Part shown: positions 21,071 to 32,344 of the stretch, piece after piece
How the letters are laid out: each line of letters starts with the position of its first letter
Position numbering within the stretch: the first letter of the stretch is position 1
DNA from: Polydactylus sextarius
Taxonomy: Eukaryota; Chordata; Actinopteri; Polynemidae
Direction: 5' to 3'
Length of the DNA stretch: 64,000 bases
Assembly: GCA_016801845.1 (NCBI GenBank)
Contig: CM028906.1
Location: 17,740,001-17,804,000 of the forward strand
Notes under the pieces: generated by a model
The model's input: only the letters and a program-made list of their open reading frames with translations
The model's database searches: none
What the model was told of the DNA's origin: nothing
Program-made: the position numbers and the translations under genes

Positions 21071-22765
21071 TATTAATCAAATCTCTACATCCACAATAAC
21101 ACTTTTTTGTTAATTATTATGTGATTATCCTCAAGATTTTTTTAATGATTTATGGTACAAAACTTCTTACCTGTAATCTAATGTCTTGCCTAAGATGAAC
21201 AGTGTCTCCTATTGTCTGGCCAACTGTTGGAGTTCATTGCAGCCATCTTGTAAAAGTAAGGATGTACTTTTAAACATGAGGAATTTTCTGCCTTTATTAG
21301 AAGGCTCTATTATTTATTGTATATAAAAACTAATTTTGTTATGTTCTGTAATCTGGACTTTCAGTGTATGTTTCCCTTGAAATGCAATCAGTTTTTATTT
21401 GTTGTACCAGGGTCAAGGCGGAAAGCTAAACATGAGTGGGCATTTCCTTTCACTGCTCATCATCCTAGAAATGGCTCTGATCAATGAGAGTTTGAATCAC
21501 TACCGAGCTTTAGGAAGCATCGTAAAATGAACTTGTCGCCATTGAGATGGTCCAGAATTTTTTTGTTTTTGAATGTTTTAAACAGATACTGTGTCCATAC
21601 ATGTTTTTAGTCAGGCACCATTTGTGATATGTTTCTTTGTCTATTGATCAAACTCCTGTGATTATTATTATGCCTCCTATATTATCTTTTCCTTCAAAGG
21701 GTTACCTTCCTCCTCCTTATCTGTTGGCTAAGCTTATTGCTCTGCAGAGGACATGAAGCCAGAGTACCTCTGGCTAGTCTTATCAATACAGACATATGTG
21801 TGTGTGTGTGTGTGTAATGCTTTGTTTCCTGGACTGACACCTCACACTCACACAGCCAAAGTGTGCCTATGACTTTTGCAGATACAGGATTTGTATGCTT
21901 AAGAAATGCCATGGTAAAAGGCTTGAATCTATATCTTAACCTAGAAGAATCAAAAATATCGTACAACCATCTCCCATGATAGACCTTTATCCTCTGGAGG
22001 CAGAACCACAGGAAAGTTGGCACTAATGAGACAGGCAGATGGCCTTTATATAGCCCTTTAGTGGTTAAAATCCTTTCATTCAAGCATAAAGGCATAGCTG
22101 TGGGCTGATGTAGCATTAAATCTAGCACATGAGCATAAGCCTAAAGGAAAATATCTTTTCATTTACATTGAGAAAAGAGAGAGCACATTAAAGAAGTGCA
22201 TTCAGACCACACAGCTGTCAATAAACATCTGGCATCAACTAACTCTGCCTTTAGCACTTGAAGACAGGATTAACGTTTTCATTATATTTAGCACCTGGTG
22301 AACCAGAGAAAGATTAATATTGTCACTGAGGGTCTACAGAATAATAAAGAAAAATGGTTGTGAATTAGGACAAGGAGGATTTAAGACAGTAATGGTTATG
22401 GTGGAATCATTTTTGCATCCATCCATGTAACCTGCGCAGCACTGATGAAGTGCTGAGAGTTGTGCTCTAGTTAATTCACACCTGAAGTAATTCAAGAAAT
22501 ATGTTCACCAAGGTCCATTTAATTCCTAAAGAATGAAAAATTCCATGTCTGTTGACCATGGACATCAGCATCATTTCTAATATATCCCAATTTCTCACCA
22601 ACAAAACAAGACTAAGAGTTTATAGCAGTGCTAGCAGCTCTATGAGGCTGCCATGTGTATGACCCAACAGTGTTTTGAGATTAAATCTAATTTCAGTGAG
22701 TGAACATACACAAAAGGTCAATACTAGCATATAAAGGTTTTAGCAGATATGTTTCCCTTGTTCAG
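21071..22765. other. Gene-free stretch
   Basis: This is AT-rich unique-looking sequence with one short GT run (21799..21814). A 144-codon minus frame (21694..22128) has no recognisable similarity and crosses the GT run, so I do not call it a gene. Confidence 0.6.
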
Positions 22766-23135
22766 CATCTTAGTTTAGTGCATTAGCACGCTAATCCTGG
22801 CTAATAGCAGTATAGATAGCAGTATAGGTATAGATCTGAGGCTGGTAGAAATGTCATGCAACAAGTCAACTTTTGTGGTAATACAGGTCTGAGAACCAGG
22901 AACAGCCTTACAATATTGAATGGTAATCCATCCAGTAAACGTTGACAAACTCCACAGAATAAGTAGAAACTGCAAATATCTAGTGGCACTAGAGTAAAAT
23001 TTAGGGGATCACTGAAGCAATTGCGATAGTCTGTCTGAGTTCCATGAATATCTACACAAAATATCAGTGCAATCCATCAAATAGTTGTCAAGATATATCA
23101 GTCTGAGTGGTAGACCTATTGATCAACACTCAGTC
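22766..23135. repeat. Teleost interspersed repeat, degenerate copy
   Basis: The phrases GTGCATTAGCACGCTAAT, GAGGCTGGTAGAAATGTCAT, GGTAATCCATCCAGTAAACG and GTGCAATCCATCAAATAGTT belong to a repeat I recognise as widespread in fish genomes (gctaac/gaggctgatggg/caatccatccaatagttgttgagatat theme). I cannot assign it to a named family. A second, more diverged copy lies at 29200..29960. Confidence 0.6.
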
Positions 23136-23465
23136 TCACGCTACAGACGTTGTTCAAAACACCTGCTGAACTATCAGGCAACAACTACATACAGCAAGAC
23201 AACACCTAAACAATAGATTGAGCATGAATGATTAGACATGTGCAGGTTTTGTACATTTTTTTTTTGTACATTTTTGTTATATATATATGCATTAGTATTC
23301 TCCTGAATGTCTCATCTACAATAAATATGCATACTAGGATTTGTTCCTATCACGTGGGATAAATCTATACTACTGACTTTCCTCCATAATTTTACTATAA
23401 AATGTGATCTTCCTATAAGAACAGACAAACATAATGTGCTTGAGATAATAACATGAGAATAAATG

Positions 23466-24050
23466 TAATGATATGTGCAAAAGTATGTGAACCCCTGGAT
23501 TTAGTGATTGGTCAGATGTTTTACAGCAAGAACTTTGAACAAAGAATCAAGGGGCTACACATAAGAACTGAACAACTTTCAAGACAAACTTTTTGGATCC
23601 TTCAGAATTGCTTCCACTGTGCTACTGCATCAGGTTAAGGTCTGGACTCTGACTAGGGGATTCCAGAAGGTGTTTTTGTTTTGTTTGAAGTCTTTGGATG
23701 GACAGTGAACTTATTTTGATGTTTAGGATCATTGTCCTGATGCATCAGATTGAGTAACAGCTGGCAGACCTGTAAAATACTCTGATAAACCTGGGTATGG
23801 TCTCAGCCGTGTAATACTGCATTTTCTTCCCAAACAGCGAAAAAAAAATGTCTTCTTTTGTAGATAGTTTGTTTAATTGCAAAGTGATGTATATATACAT
23901 GATTTCAAATCTCTTTGAACCATTTCCAGCTGCAAATCTACAATATTCATACACACTTCTTCAAAATGCCTTTGTCTTCAGAATAGTTCGAACCCACACG
24001 TCCAATCTAGATTCACTGACTGGACTCCAGGTTTGATAAGTGTGAGTGAA
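23466..24050. mobile_element. DNA-transposon-like interspersed repeat, degenerate
   Basis: It starts with GTGCAAAAGTATGTGAACCC near 23475 and continues with TTCAGAATTGCTTCCACTGT, AGGTCTGGACTCTGACTAGG and GGATCATTGTCCTGATGCAT, then ends near GACTGGACTCCAGGTT (24019). I recognise these phrases as part of an abundant fish element whose ends read 'gtgcaaaagtatttgaacccc'. Its internal sequence is diverged with no open transposase. The superfamily is not certain from sight. Confidence 0.55.
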
Positions 24051-26009
24051 TAATGGTCAATGATTTGTGTGTTTCAGTTAGGTGTGCTCATTGTTGTATC
24101 TTGTGTGGACATCTGAGCATGTTTTAAGATACACAAAGACACACAAGTGAGGATACCTCCAAAGAGCTCTGAATATTGAATTTAAGTAAAAACCAAATAC
24201 ACACAATCAGAAAGCTCACTAAAAGGTTGAATACAGTTGAGTTCAGTCTGAGAGAGAATAAATACAAGTTTAAAGAGTCACTAAGTATAGCAAAGCTCTA
24301 AAACAGGGCACTGCTGTGAAAATTATGAATATGACACATTACTTTTAGAGTTTGAAGGTTAAAATAAAGTAGAGGAAGATGGTTATGTTTAGACAGAGTT
24401 CTCAGTTCATGAAGTACTCCCATACCTTTTTGTCATGCATGATCACAAAACACCGTAATGTGTTTGGATTACAGCCCAGAGTTTGAGAAGTGGAGTGGTC
24501 TTTGAGCTCACAAGACATTGAAAGAAACGCTACGGATCAATCAGAGGGTGTTTAACTCCCTGGCAGAGTCAGAGTCTTTTCCTCAATGCACCCAACTGCT
24601 GCATTGCAGATAAAAACCCTCCTCTGCCAGACACATTTTACACACAACAGAGACTAACTAACTTCCTTAACTCAAATCACGTAGAGAATATATCAGCTGT
24701 TTTTGTTTTGTTTTGTTATTTTTTTATTAAATTAAGGAAACATTTTGAAGCACAGCAAAGGTACAGTTCAGATACATCCAACATAGAAAAAACACAGCTA
24801 CCTAGCTCTCAACCTAACTGCCCATTTAGGATCATATTAATAAAATATGGACTGTAATTATTCAAGTTTATGCTATACATCAGAATATAATTTATAATAT
24901 CATACAAGTCTTTATATTTTTGGTATGAGGAATTGATATAAAAAATAATTGTGGTTACTTTTGGTTGGTTGGACTTGTTTCATTCTTTTAGCTTTATAGT
25001 GTTGAAAATGTCATCCATTATCCCAACAGTATTTTGGAGCCAATTAAAAATTTTCATACTTCTGAGGAATTTACACTTAATCACACTTGCCTACAGTAAA
25101 CAATTTTCATTTTGTGTAACGTTCATGAACACCATCAGGGGTGTTCTGCTATACTTGGGGTGTTCTATATACTTAAAAGGCAATGTGTAAGTATTTGTAA
25201 TCACTACAAAGCACAACTTTTTACTTAGCAGTCTAGGTGAAATGTGACAGGTTCAGCATCAAACGTCATTCTTTTAACCACCAAAGCTGTCTTCAGTGGT
25301 GGAAAATAAAACCTGCTTTGTTTCCAGGAGTGAGTGGTGGAGGAGGTTGTGATCATGGTTGCCTGCCAAGACTTAAGCCATCAATATGTTTACTGTTTCA
25401 TTCAAAGACTTTGTGGTTAGAATTATTCAATTTTTGAACATTTTATATCAAAATACTTACGTATTGTTCCTTTAGTGAAAGGAAGACAATGATAAAACCT
25501 GCAAAAAGATCTTCAATAGATACAGTATCTTGTAATTATCAAACATCGATGTGACATCCTGTTGTATTTTATTCAATTTTGTTTTGTGATGCCTAATTAT
25601 GTATTTTAATAGATATGTGAATAAACATTTATAGTTACAATATAATACAATTTCTGATGGTGAAAAGGTTCCAATAATGTATTTTCCTAGGTATGACAGA
25701 GATGTGAAAAACTGTATTACTATAAAATGATAGTAATAACTGTAATGATAATGGTGATCCTGTGCAACATTCTACCGGCAGAATAAACACATTCATTACA
25801 GGAAAAACAATAATGCCACACAAAGTAAGCTGTGGGGTTAATTTTTGGGATTCATAATGATTTGATGTGATTAGTTCAAATAGCCATTTGATAATGAAAT
25901 CTCCAAATGTTGCAAACAAGATTTTGTATCCTCCCCTTTAACTTGTGAGTACACCTTCAGAATTCTGAAATGGCAAAGCATTTGCTCTGCACTCAGCTAC
26001 ACTACAGTA
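24051..26009. other. Gene-free stretch
   Basis: This is AT-rich sequence without recognisable repeats beyond short homopolymers. The small open frames have no gene-like features. Confidence 0.6.
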
Positions 26010-26485
26010 CCTCTGTGCTGGTTCACTAAGCTAATTATCGTCTTAGCTGTTGACTGTGGCAGGTAAACCGGGCTGTTTCGAGAGAATGACTGTGGCTCAA
26101 CACTTAAAGCCTTAATGGGCTGAGAGCTTATCCTTGAAAAACAGCATGTCGGCCTGTGGACGACAAACTGCCCTGCTTCTCCAAAAACCTCTGGCTTTGT
26201 TGAGTGGAATATTTCACAGCTACGATCACACTAATTGTTCTCGCTGCTCACATGGCCTCACAGCAAAATTGTCTGAATTACTGCTGCTGTTTACATCCTA
26301 ACTGTGATCAGCTGTCAGTGAGGAGTTGGGGGTGATTTGTCAGACTAATGCATAGTGGTAATTGAATGATGGTAACTCCACGTGGCTTTGCAATTGTTTC
26401 CTTGACTGTTATAATAGGAAAGCCAGTTGAGGTGCCAGCTGACACCTGCCATTGGCACCATCTGACCTGCCAGTGATATGGGCAC
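26010..26485. promoter_or_regulatory. Best candidate conserved noncoding enhancer block
   Basis: Nearly 480 bp of unique, moderately GC-balanced sequence stand out from the AT-rich surroundings. They hold a dense motif set: TAATTATC (26032..26039), CTAATTG (26231..26237), CAGCTG (26309..26314), GGTAATTGAATGATGG (about 26356..26371), and closely spaced E-boxes CAGCTG (26436..26441) and CACCTG (26443..26448), followed by a further CCTGCCAGTG. This mix of homeodomain and bHLH sites is typical of neural enhancers. It lies about 9 kb upstream of the predicted first exon. Confidence 0.4.
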
Positions 26486-27809
26486 AGTTGGCTTTTTTAA
26501 CATCAGTTGATAAAATTAAAAAAAAATGTGATGTAATATTTTTTTATTATTATTTTTGGGGAGTTACTTGTATTTCAGACATAATATGCTGATAAGTGGT
26601 GACAAAGAACTAAAGTTTCAGCTTTGTATCTGATATTCTTTCATTAAAAAACATAACTTAACAAGTGAAAACAATAATATATTAATTGAAATGAAGTTTT
26701 TTGGCACGTAGCAACCACCAGTCCAGTAAACCTGACGACTGCCCGATGTGGGGGTTTGCGTTCACCATCAGCAAATACTACATCAATTAAATTTAACCTG
26801 ATGGCAAGGCTCCACTTGTGACTTGATTTGCCTTGATGTGATTTAACAAATAAGGACCTGAGACTCAATTTGAGAATAGGCCCTTTGGCTCAGAATGAGA
26901 ATGTAAAATTTGAGAGCCTGTGACCAGCAAGGGTGCCTGAGCCTCACCTCTGGGTAGTGGTGCCACTGAATGATTCAGCCTCACCCCAAGCAAAGAGCTG
27001 CCCATCTCTCTCTCTCTCTTCCTCCCTCTTCCTTTCATTCCTGCTCTCTCTCTCACACGTATGCATGTACACACACACAGACAAACACACACACTTATCA
27101 GATAACAAAGAGTAGCCCAGAGGTGACAACCTGTTGATTTCTGTTCCTGTCCTCATCTCATCTCACTTCTTATTTGCAGCTGAGTCACTACAACACACAG
27201 ATACGCACACACAATATCAAGGTGACACGTTACTTGGCTACAATAAGAACAGTATGAAACTAACAAACACTCAGTTTCATGCTATAAGATGAAGATAAAC
27301 CATCAAACCTCGTATGTCACCAAGAATAATGTTTGATGTGTATAAGTGTACACATACCAGTATTCCTTCAGCAACAGAGTAGCTATGTCTTAGTTTCACT
27401 TATTTTCTCTCTCTCTCTCACACACACACAATACAGAGTTTCTCAGGTGTGGATGCCTGATGCCTCAACAATGTGAGAGAGTGTAGCTGATTATCATTAA
27501 AATTACCTCTGAGAGCTACGCAGGCTCTCTACAGTACAGTGTTAGCAGCATGGCTGTGTCAGCACAGCACTTCCTGTTTACTGTTTAGTCCCACAGCAGG
27601 CTGCAGACACCAGATAACAACAGCACAACCCATGCTGGGAGATAAAAGCGCCACAAAATGTGCTGGAGCCCCTGTAGAGCCTGTCATTGCCTCATGTGGA
27701 ATCAGTCAGTATTACTACTGAGAATGGTATTCGCTTAAACAACCCTGCATGGGAGAGAAAGAGGAGATGATGGAGAAAGTGGGAAACAAAGACATAGACA
27801 CTCAACATA
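26486..27809. other. Gene-free stretch with CT/CA microsatellites
   Basis: Simple repeats occur at 27008..27092 (CT then CA) and 27411..27430 (CT then CA). The open frames here are products of those repeats. A moderately GC-rich unique patch at about 27530..27720 has no identified role. Confidence 0.6.
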
Positions 27810-28346
27810 TACACCAATCAGCTACAACATTAAAATCACTGACAAGTGAAGAGAATAACATTCATCCTCTCATGACAATGCAATATTCTGCTTGGAATCC
27901 ATCAGGTTCTGGCATTTATCTGTCAGTACTTGGACACGTACATTGTTTCAAACCAAGTGCACACATCCATAGCAATAGCACTCCACAACAGCAACGGCCC
28001 AGCAGGATAAAGCACCCTACAGCTCCTCTGCAAATGGAAATCTCTACGAAATGGCTTGAGGAATGTGACAAGGAGCTCAAGGCACTGAGTGAGACTCCAA
28101 ACAACCTACACCCCAGTCTGGGTAGAGCATCTGTGAGATCTGCTGGATCAAGCCAGATCCCTGTAGTCCCCACTCCACACCCATACAACTCAAAGCAAAT
28201 CTGCTGCCAAAGTCCTGGTGCCACACACTGCAGGACACCAGAGGCCCCGTGTTCATGCCCAGACGGGTCAGAGCTGTTTTGGCGGTGTGAGAGGGACCTG
28301 CGCTGTGTAATGCAGGTGGTTAAAATGTTGTGGTTTTTGTGGTGTA
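27810..28346 (+). mobile_element. Internally deleted Tc1/mariner-type transposon with both termini
   Basis: The left end TACACCAATCAGC (with ACAACATTAAAATCAC) and the right end GGTGTA (preceded by GGTTAAAATGTTGTGG) form imperfect inverted repeats. The left flank is TA, the Tc1 target site; the right TA is mutated. Between them lie decayed parts of a DDE transposase. CAGGATAAAGCACCC (about 27999) corresponds to the QDNAP catalytic block. A WLEECDKELK-like stretch is at 28053..28082. After a frameshift, the C-terminus PRRVRAVLAV ends at a TGA at 28288..28290. The N-terminal half is deleted. The long open frame 27749..28444 across it is mostly a shadow. Confidence 0.85.
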
Positions 28347-29199
28347 GACTGGTTACAGTAACAGTTACAGATTTATTAAACACAAAAACAGAGGTACTAT
28401 TAGACTCTGTGTATCACTCCGCAAATGGAGTTCCACTACGGTAGAACATATCGTGCTACATGTCAAGTTTATTTTGAGATCAATAGATCTGTGGTTGAAC
28501 GCTACAGAATGATATCATGTTACAGATACAGCAGTACAGTTGCTTTTAACCAAAGTATGTGAAGCATAACAGTAGGTTCAGGGATAGAGAGGTGGATTAA
28601 ATAGTAAACCACAGATCTGAAACTCAAGAAAAATCAGGTTTGTTCTGGAGAAAAACATACATTTTCTTTTATGAAGTCACAAATCCTAATTAAAATGTAT
28701 TTGGTAAAATTTAATAGGGAAGTTAAGGGTTATGTATGCAGAAATATTTCTAAATTATATATACAAAGGAAAGAAAATAAAAGACATGTCCTTTTCCTCT
28801 GGACTTTATAGTTGTTACACTTAACACACTGTGCAGCTAGGAGCGATTAGGGCAGTTAGACATTTTTCATTGTTTTGGCTCTGTTCTCCAGCACACTGGA
28901 TTCAAAATGAAGCAATGACTCTGAGGTTAAAGTGCTGACTCTCAGTTTAGATTTGAGGTCAAATTGTGTTATTCCAGAGTCCTTTGCAGTTTTGGGATTT
29001 TAATGTTTTTGTAGTCAATGACTCTTGTATTCAGTGACTATCCATAATGATCCACTGAATGATGCTACCATCTGCACTTCATGCTGGTTTCTGAGGTTTT
29101 TGCCACAAGTCTGGTCATCAGCAAGTATTATGATCTGTTTTAGAGAAACTTGACTTGTTAGTGCAATCTGTTCTTCACACTTTCTCTATAAACACCAAA
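28347..29199. other. Gene-free stretch
   Basis: AT-rich sequence between two transposon-derived regions; nothing recognisable. Confidence 0.55.
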
Positions 29200-29960
29200 C
29201 ATGAATATATTAGCAAGATTTAGAGTTTAACACCATGCCAATGAAGCTGCACAGCAATGTGTTGAGCTAAACGCTGACATGAGCGAAATAACATAATTCT
29301 CAAAATGTCAGTGTTAACATGTTGATTATTGTTTAGCTAGCCTGCTCAAAACTGTAGTGAGGTGTACTGAACCTCTTAAAACTTCTAAATAATAGTATAT
29401 TTAGCAGAGTGTATCAACAAAGGATGTGCTGAGGTAGAGTTAATGACCTATACGTTGGTATCACTGCGAGCCAAATAGGCACTGCAGTTACGCACATAAA
29501 ACAGAAAAAAAAAATACTTGAGTTGAGGGGTAGAAATAGCCTTTAGGCTGTGGTTATGAACGTATAGCATCATAAAAAGTGAGGTGGCACACAATCTGTG
29601 TTAACAGCTGGTCTAATTAAATAGAAACCTGTCTGTACAGTCAGATGCACGTAAAACAGATGACTGACAACGAAGCTGAAATGCTTTCCATGTAGACATG
29701 CCATTAGTTTTGCCTGTTAACATGCTGACATTTATTAAGTAGCATTGAGGAGAAAAATGCAGCTTGAGGCTGACGGGGAATATCATTAGTTTGGCAGGTA
29801 TTTGGTGATACTCTAAAGTAATAAACCAACTGAAATTTTGAAAGTGGTGACAGCCAGGGGATTTTTGGGACTGTGATATCAAAAATTTAATGGCAATCCA
29901 TCACCAACTTGCAGAGATATTACAGTCTGGACCAAAGTGGTGAACCAGACATCTCTAGGG
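29200..29960. repeat. Teleost interspersed repeat, second diverged copy
   Basis: It shares the phrases GAGGCTGACGGGGAATATCA, CATTAGTTTGGCAGGTATTT, AATGGCAATCCATCACCAAC and GTTAACATGCTGACATTTA with the repeat theme seen at 22766..23135. Degenerate and probably composite; the left part (29200..29640) is only weakly assignable. Confidence 0.5.
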
Positions 29961-30575
29961 ACATTGGCAAGCATTGGTATAAACAGCGGGAAGATTCTCA
30001 CACTTTGTATCATTGTTTTGGCATTTCATTGTTGATGGCAGACTTTTAGAAAATGCTGATGTGGACTGGAAGCTTTGAACACATAAACAACATTGTCACA
30101 TTTATCTCCATTAGTGTGTGTATGGCTTCAGTGAATGTGACTGTAGTTGCATTGTATACCAAGTTGAAAGCAGTGACATTCATTCTGTTTTTCTGTATAC
30201 AACAGTGGCAAGCAATGCCAATGTTAAGTCTGGTTTTGCTTCTATGACTTCTTTGCTTCAACTGAAGGTAGCATGCCAACCAGCTAGCCTCTGATGGGCT
30301 TGTCTTGTCATTTTGCAACAGCAAGTCACTGTAGTACCCAGTCTTTTGCAAATAAGTTGCGCTGCCCAGAAGGTGAAAGCTGTTGTTGTTAAAAAAGCAT
30401 AACCGCTTGGATGTGTCCTGGCTGGAATGAAGGTGTAAATGTCTGTGAATATGTCTGTTGTTAGAGAATACTGCTTCCCTCCCTACAACAGGCTAATTAC
30501 ATTTCATCTTCAGTGATAAATGTGGCTCCTCTTTGATTTACTTGCAGCTGCCCTCACTGTATTCATGGGCTGTCT
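29961..30575. other. Gene-free stretch
   Basis: Unique-looking AT-rich DNA; two overlapping open frames of about 65-100 codons on opposite strands show no family features. Confidence 0.55.
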
Positions 30576-30581
30576 TTCCCA

Positions 30582-30667
30582 TCACACACACACACTCACA
30601 CACACACAGGCAGACACACACAGAAACACACAGAGACACGCACAGACAGACACACACACACACACAG
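30582..30667. repeat. Interrupted (CA)n microsatellite
   Basis: CA units interrupted by CT, GG and GA steps; the frames through it are low-complexity artefacts. Confidence 0.95.
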
Positions 30668-30945
30668 CGAGTTGAATTCCCCCTGAGAGCAATTATCATA
30701 GAGTTCCACAGTATGTACTTGTGTTATTAATCTCTTCACTGACTTTGCTGTGACAATACAGCACTTTCTGTGGTTATTTACAGAACAATTCACAGCCAAT
30801 AGGTTTTACTGCAGCCTGTAATTACAGGCACAAATAAGCTGATGTATAGAATCCCAGCAGCTCCAAGTGTGAGCTAGCTAGTTATTGGGACAGGTGGGGT
30901 GGAGATTTGGGGGGCTGATTCAACTCAGTCATGCAGAGAATCATT

Positions 30946-30969
30946 CACACACACACACACACACACACA
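30946..30969. repeat. (CA)n microsatellite
   Basis: Twelve CA units directly upstream of the SINE-like copy at 30976. Confidence 0.95.
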
Positions 30970-30975
30970 TATATG

Positions 30976-31280
30976 TGGGGCACAGTGGTACAGTGGTTGT
31001 TCCTTTTTCCCCTCACAGCAAAAAAGATTCAGGTGTATTCTTATGTTTTTTTTTTTTGTTTGTTTGTTTTTTTTTTGTGGGGGTGGGTGGTTCTCCAGGT
31101 ACTCTGGCATCTTCCCACAGTCCCAAGACCTACAGGTTGGGTTAACTGGTGACTCTAAATTGAATGTGAATCTATATGTGATGGATTGGCCGCGGTTGCA
31201 CCATGCCCTCACCCACAGTCAGCTGGGATTGACTACAGCTCCTCTGTGAACCTCAAAAGGATAAGCAGCAAAGATAACTA
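30976..31280 (+). repeat. SINE-like teleost interspersed repeat, second copy
   Basis: This is the same family as 13555..13800 but on the plus strand. The head is TGGGGCACAGTGGTACAGTG, followed by CCCCTCACAGCAAAAAAGATTC, an internal T-rich insertion (31046..31077), GGTACTCTGGCATCTTCCCA, GGTTAACTGGTGACTCTAAA and the tail TCAGCTGGGATTGACTACAG with CAAAAGGATAAGCAG. It keeps the 3' part missing from the first copy. It abuts the Tc1-like fragment at 31286. Confidence 0.8.
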
Positions 31281-31285
31281 TCACC

Positions 31286-31570
31286 CATAATATTATGACC
31301 ACCGACAGGTGAAGTGAAAAACACTGACTATCTCATTGCAATGGCACCTGTCAGTGGGTAGGATACATTAGGCAGCAATTGAACATTTTGTCCTCAGAGT
31401 TGATGTGTAGGAAGCAGAAGATGGGCAAGCGTCATACGGTGAGTGACTTTGACAAGGACCAAATTGTGATGGCGAGACAACTGGGTCAGAGCATCTCTAC
31501 AACTGCAGCTACCTAATCTCTCAATCACATGCCAACATTGATGCATCATCTTTGGGTCTGCAAAAAGAAT
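31286..31570 (+). mobile_element. 5' fragment of a Tc1-like transposon with transposase N-terminus
   Basis: The left-end sequence CATAATATTATGACCACCGA is followed by a leader and an ATG at 31421. This opens a 31-codon frame, MGKRHTVSDFDKDQIVMARQ then LGQSIS, matching the N-terminal helix-turn-helix (paired-like) start of fish Tc1-type transposases. It stops at a TAA at 31514..31516, after which similarity is lost. A truncated, dead copy; probably the same family as 27810..28346, which has lost exactly this part. Confidence 0.85.
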
Positions 31571-31663
31571 TACATGTGAGTTTTGCATGACTGTGAAATT
31601 AATCTGCAATTTCTTAAATGTTGCATGCAAGAAGACTAGGTTGTATGGAACATGCAAACTATT
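31571..31663. other. Spacer between transposon fragments
   Basis: Short unassigned DNA; its last bases (31659..31663, CTATT) are the left target-site duplication of the next element. Confidence 0.5.
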
Positions 31664-32339
31664 GCTGCGTTTCCACCGAGGAAGTTCCTTGTTAAACGCG
31701 GGGGCCGGGAACTTTTCAGAAAAGTCCCCTCACTTGGCCCTTGTAATGTCTGCATCTCCACCGAGGGGTAAGACCTCGATCAGTGATGCGACAGGAGGCA
31801 GGATGGATCGTCTTCTTCATCTCGTTACTATAAATAAACTACACGCTGCAGTGAGAGAGAGAGAAAAAGAGGAACCATTTGTTTGTTTTTAATGTTGTAT
31901 TTCACGTTGGGAAAAAAAATTAATTAATTTGTAGCGGTCAGTGTTGATTCTGTGGTGGTCTGCCACACATTGATCATTATATGTGAAACCCTGTGATTAT
32001 TTTGTGACAGTTTCAACTGTGTCGCTTTGTTCGCTTCTTTGCTTCTACTTATAGAAACTATTTTATTGATACGCTTCTGCCGCTGGGTTTTAAAAACGGC
32101 GCTTCTGTTGACTGAGTCATATGCCGCCTAGAGTTGCAACCAATCACCATCGTGTTAACCTAAAACACCGCCCAAGAACTTTTCAGGGCCGAACGGAGTA
32201 CCTACCCCTGGAGAGGGACTTTTTTCGGCCGCTAAAGGTTCCTGAGTTTTGCCTCACAGGATCTGTTCCTCTGGTGGGGACACGCACCAACGGCTGAATT
32301 CCCATATTATCACCCGGAGGTCCCTGCGGTGGAAACGGC
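31664..32339. mobile_element. Nonautonomous DNA transposon with CGTTTCCACCG termini
   Basis: The ends are GCTGCGTTTCCACCGAGG (left) and CTGCGGTGGAAACGGC (right), which pair as imperfect inverted repeats. A direct CTATT flanks each side (31659..31663 and 32340..32344). Subterminal sequence is also repeated: GAACTTTTCAG occurs near both ends (about 31709 and 32177). It is more GC- and CpG-rich than its surroundings. No transposase frame is found in its 676 bp. The superfamily is unassigned; a 5-bp duplication is uncommon and could be a chance match beyond 2-3 bp. Confidence 0.7.
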
Positions 32340-32344
32340 CTATT

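Noticed and set aside
27749..28444. 231-codon plus-strand open frame as a gene
   Set aside because: It runs through a decayed Tc1 element; only a middle part is in the old transposase frame and the C-terminus lies in another frame.
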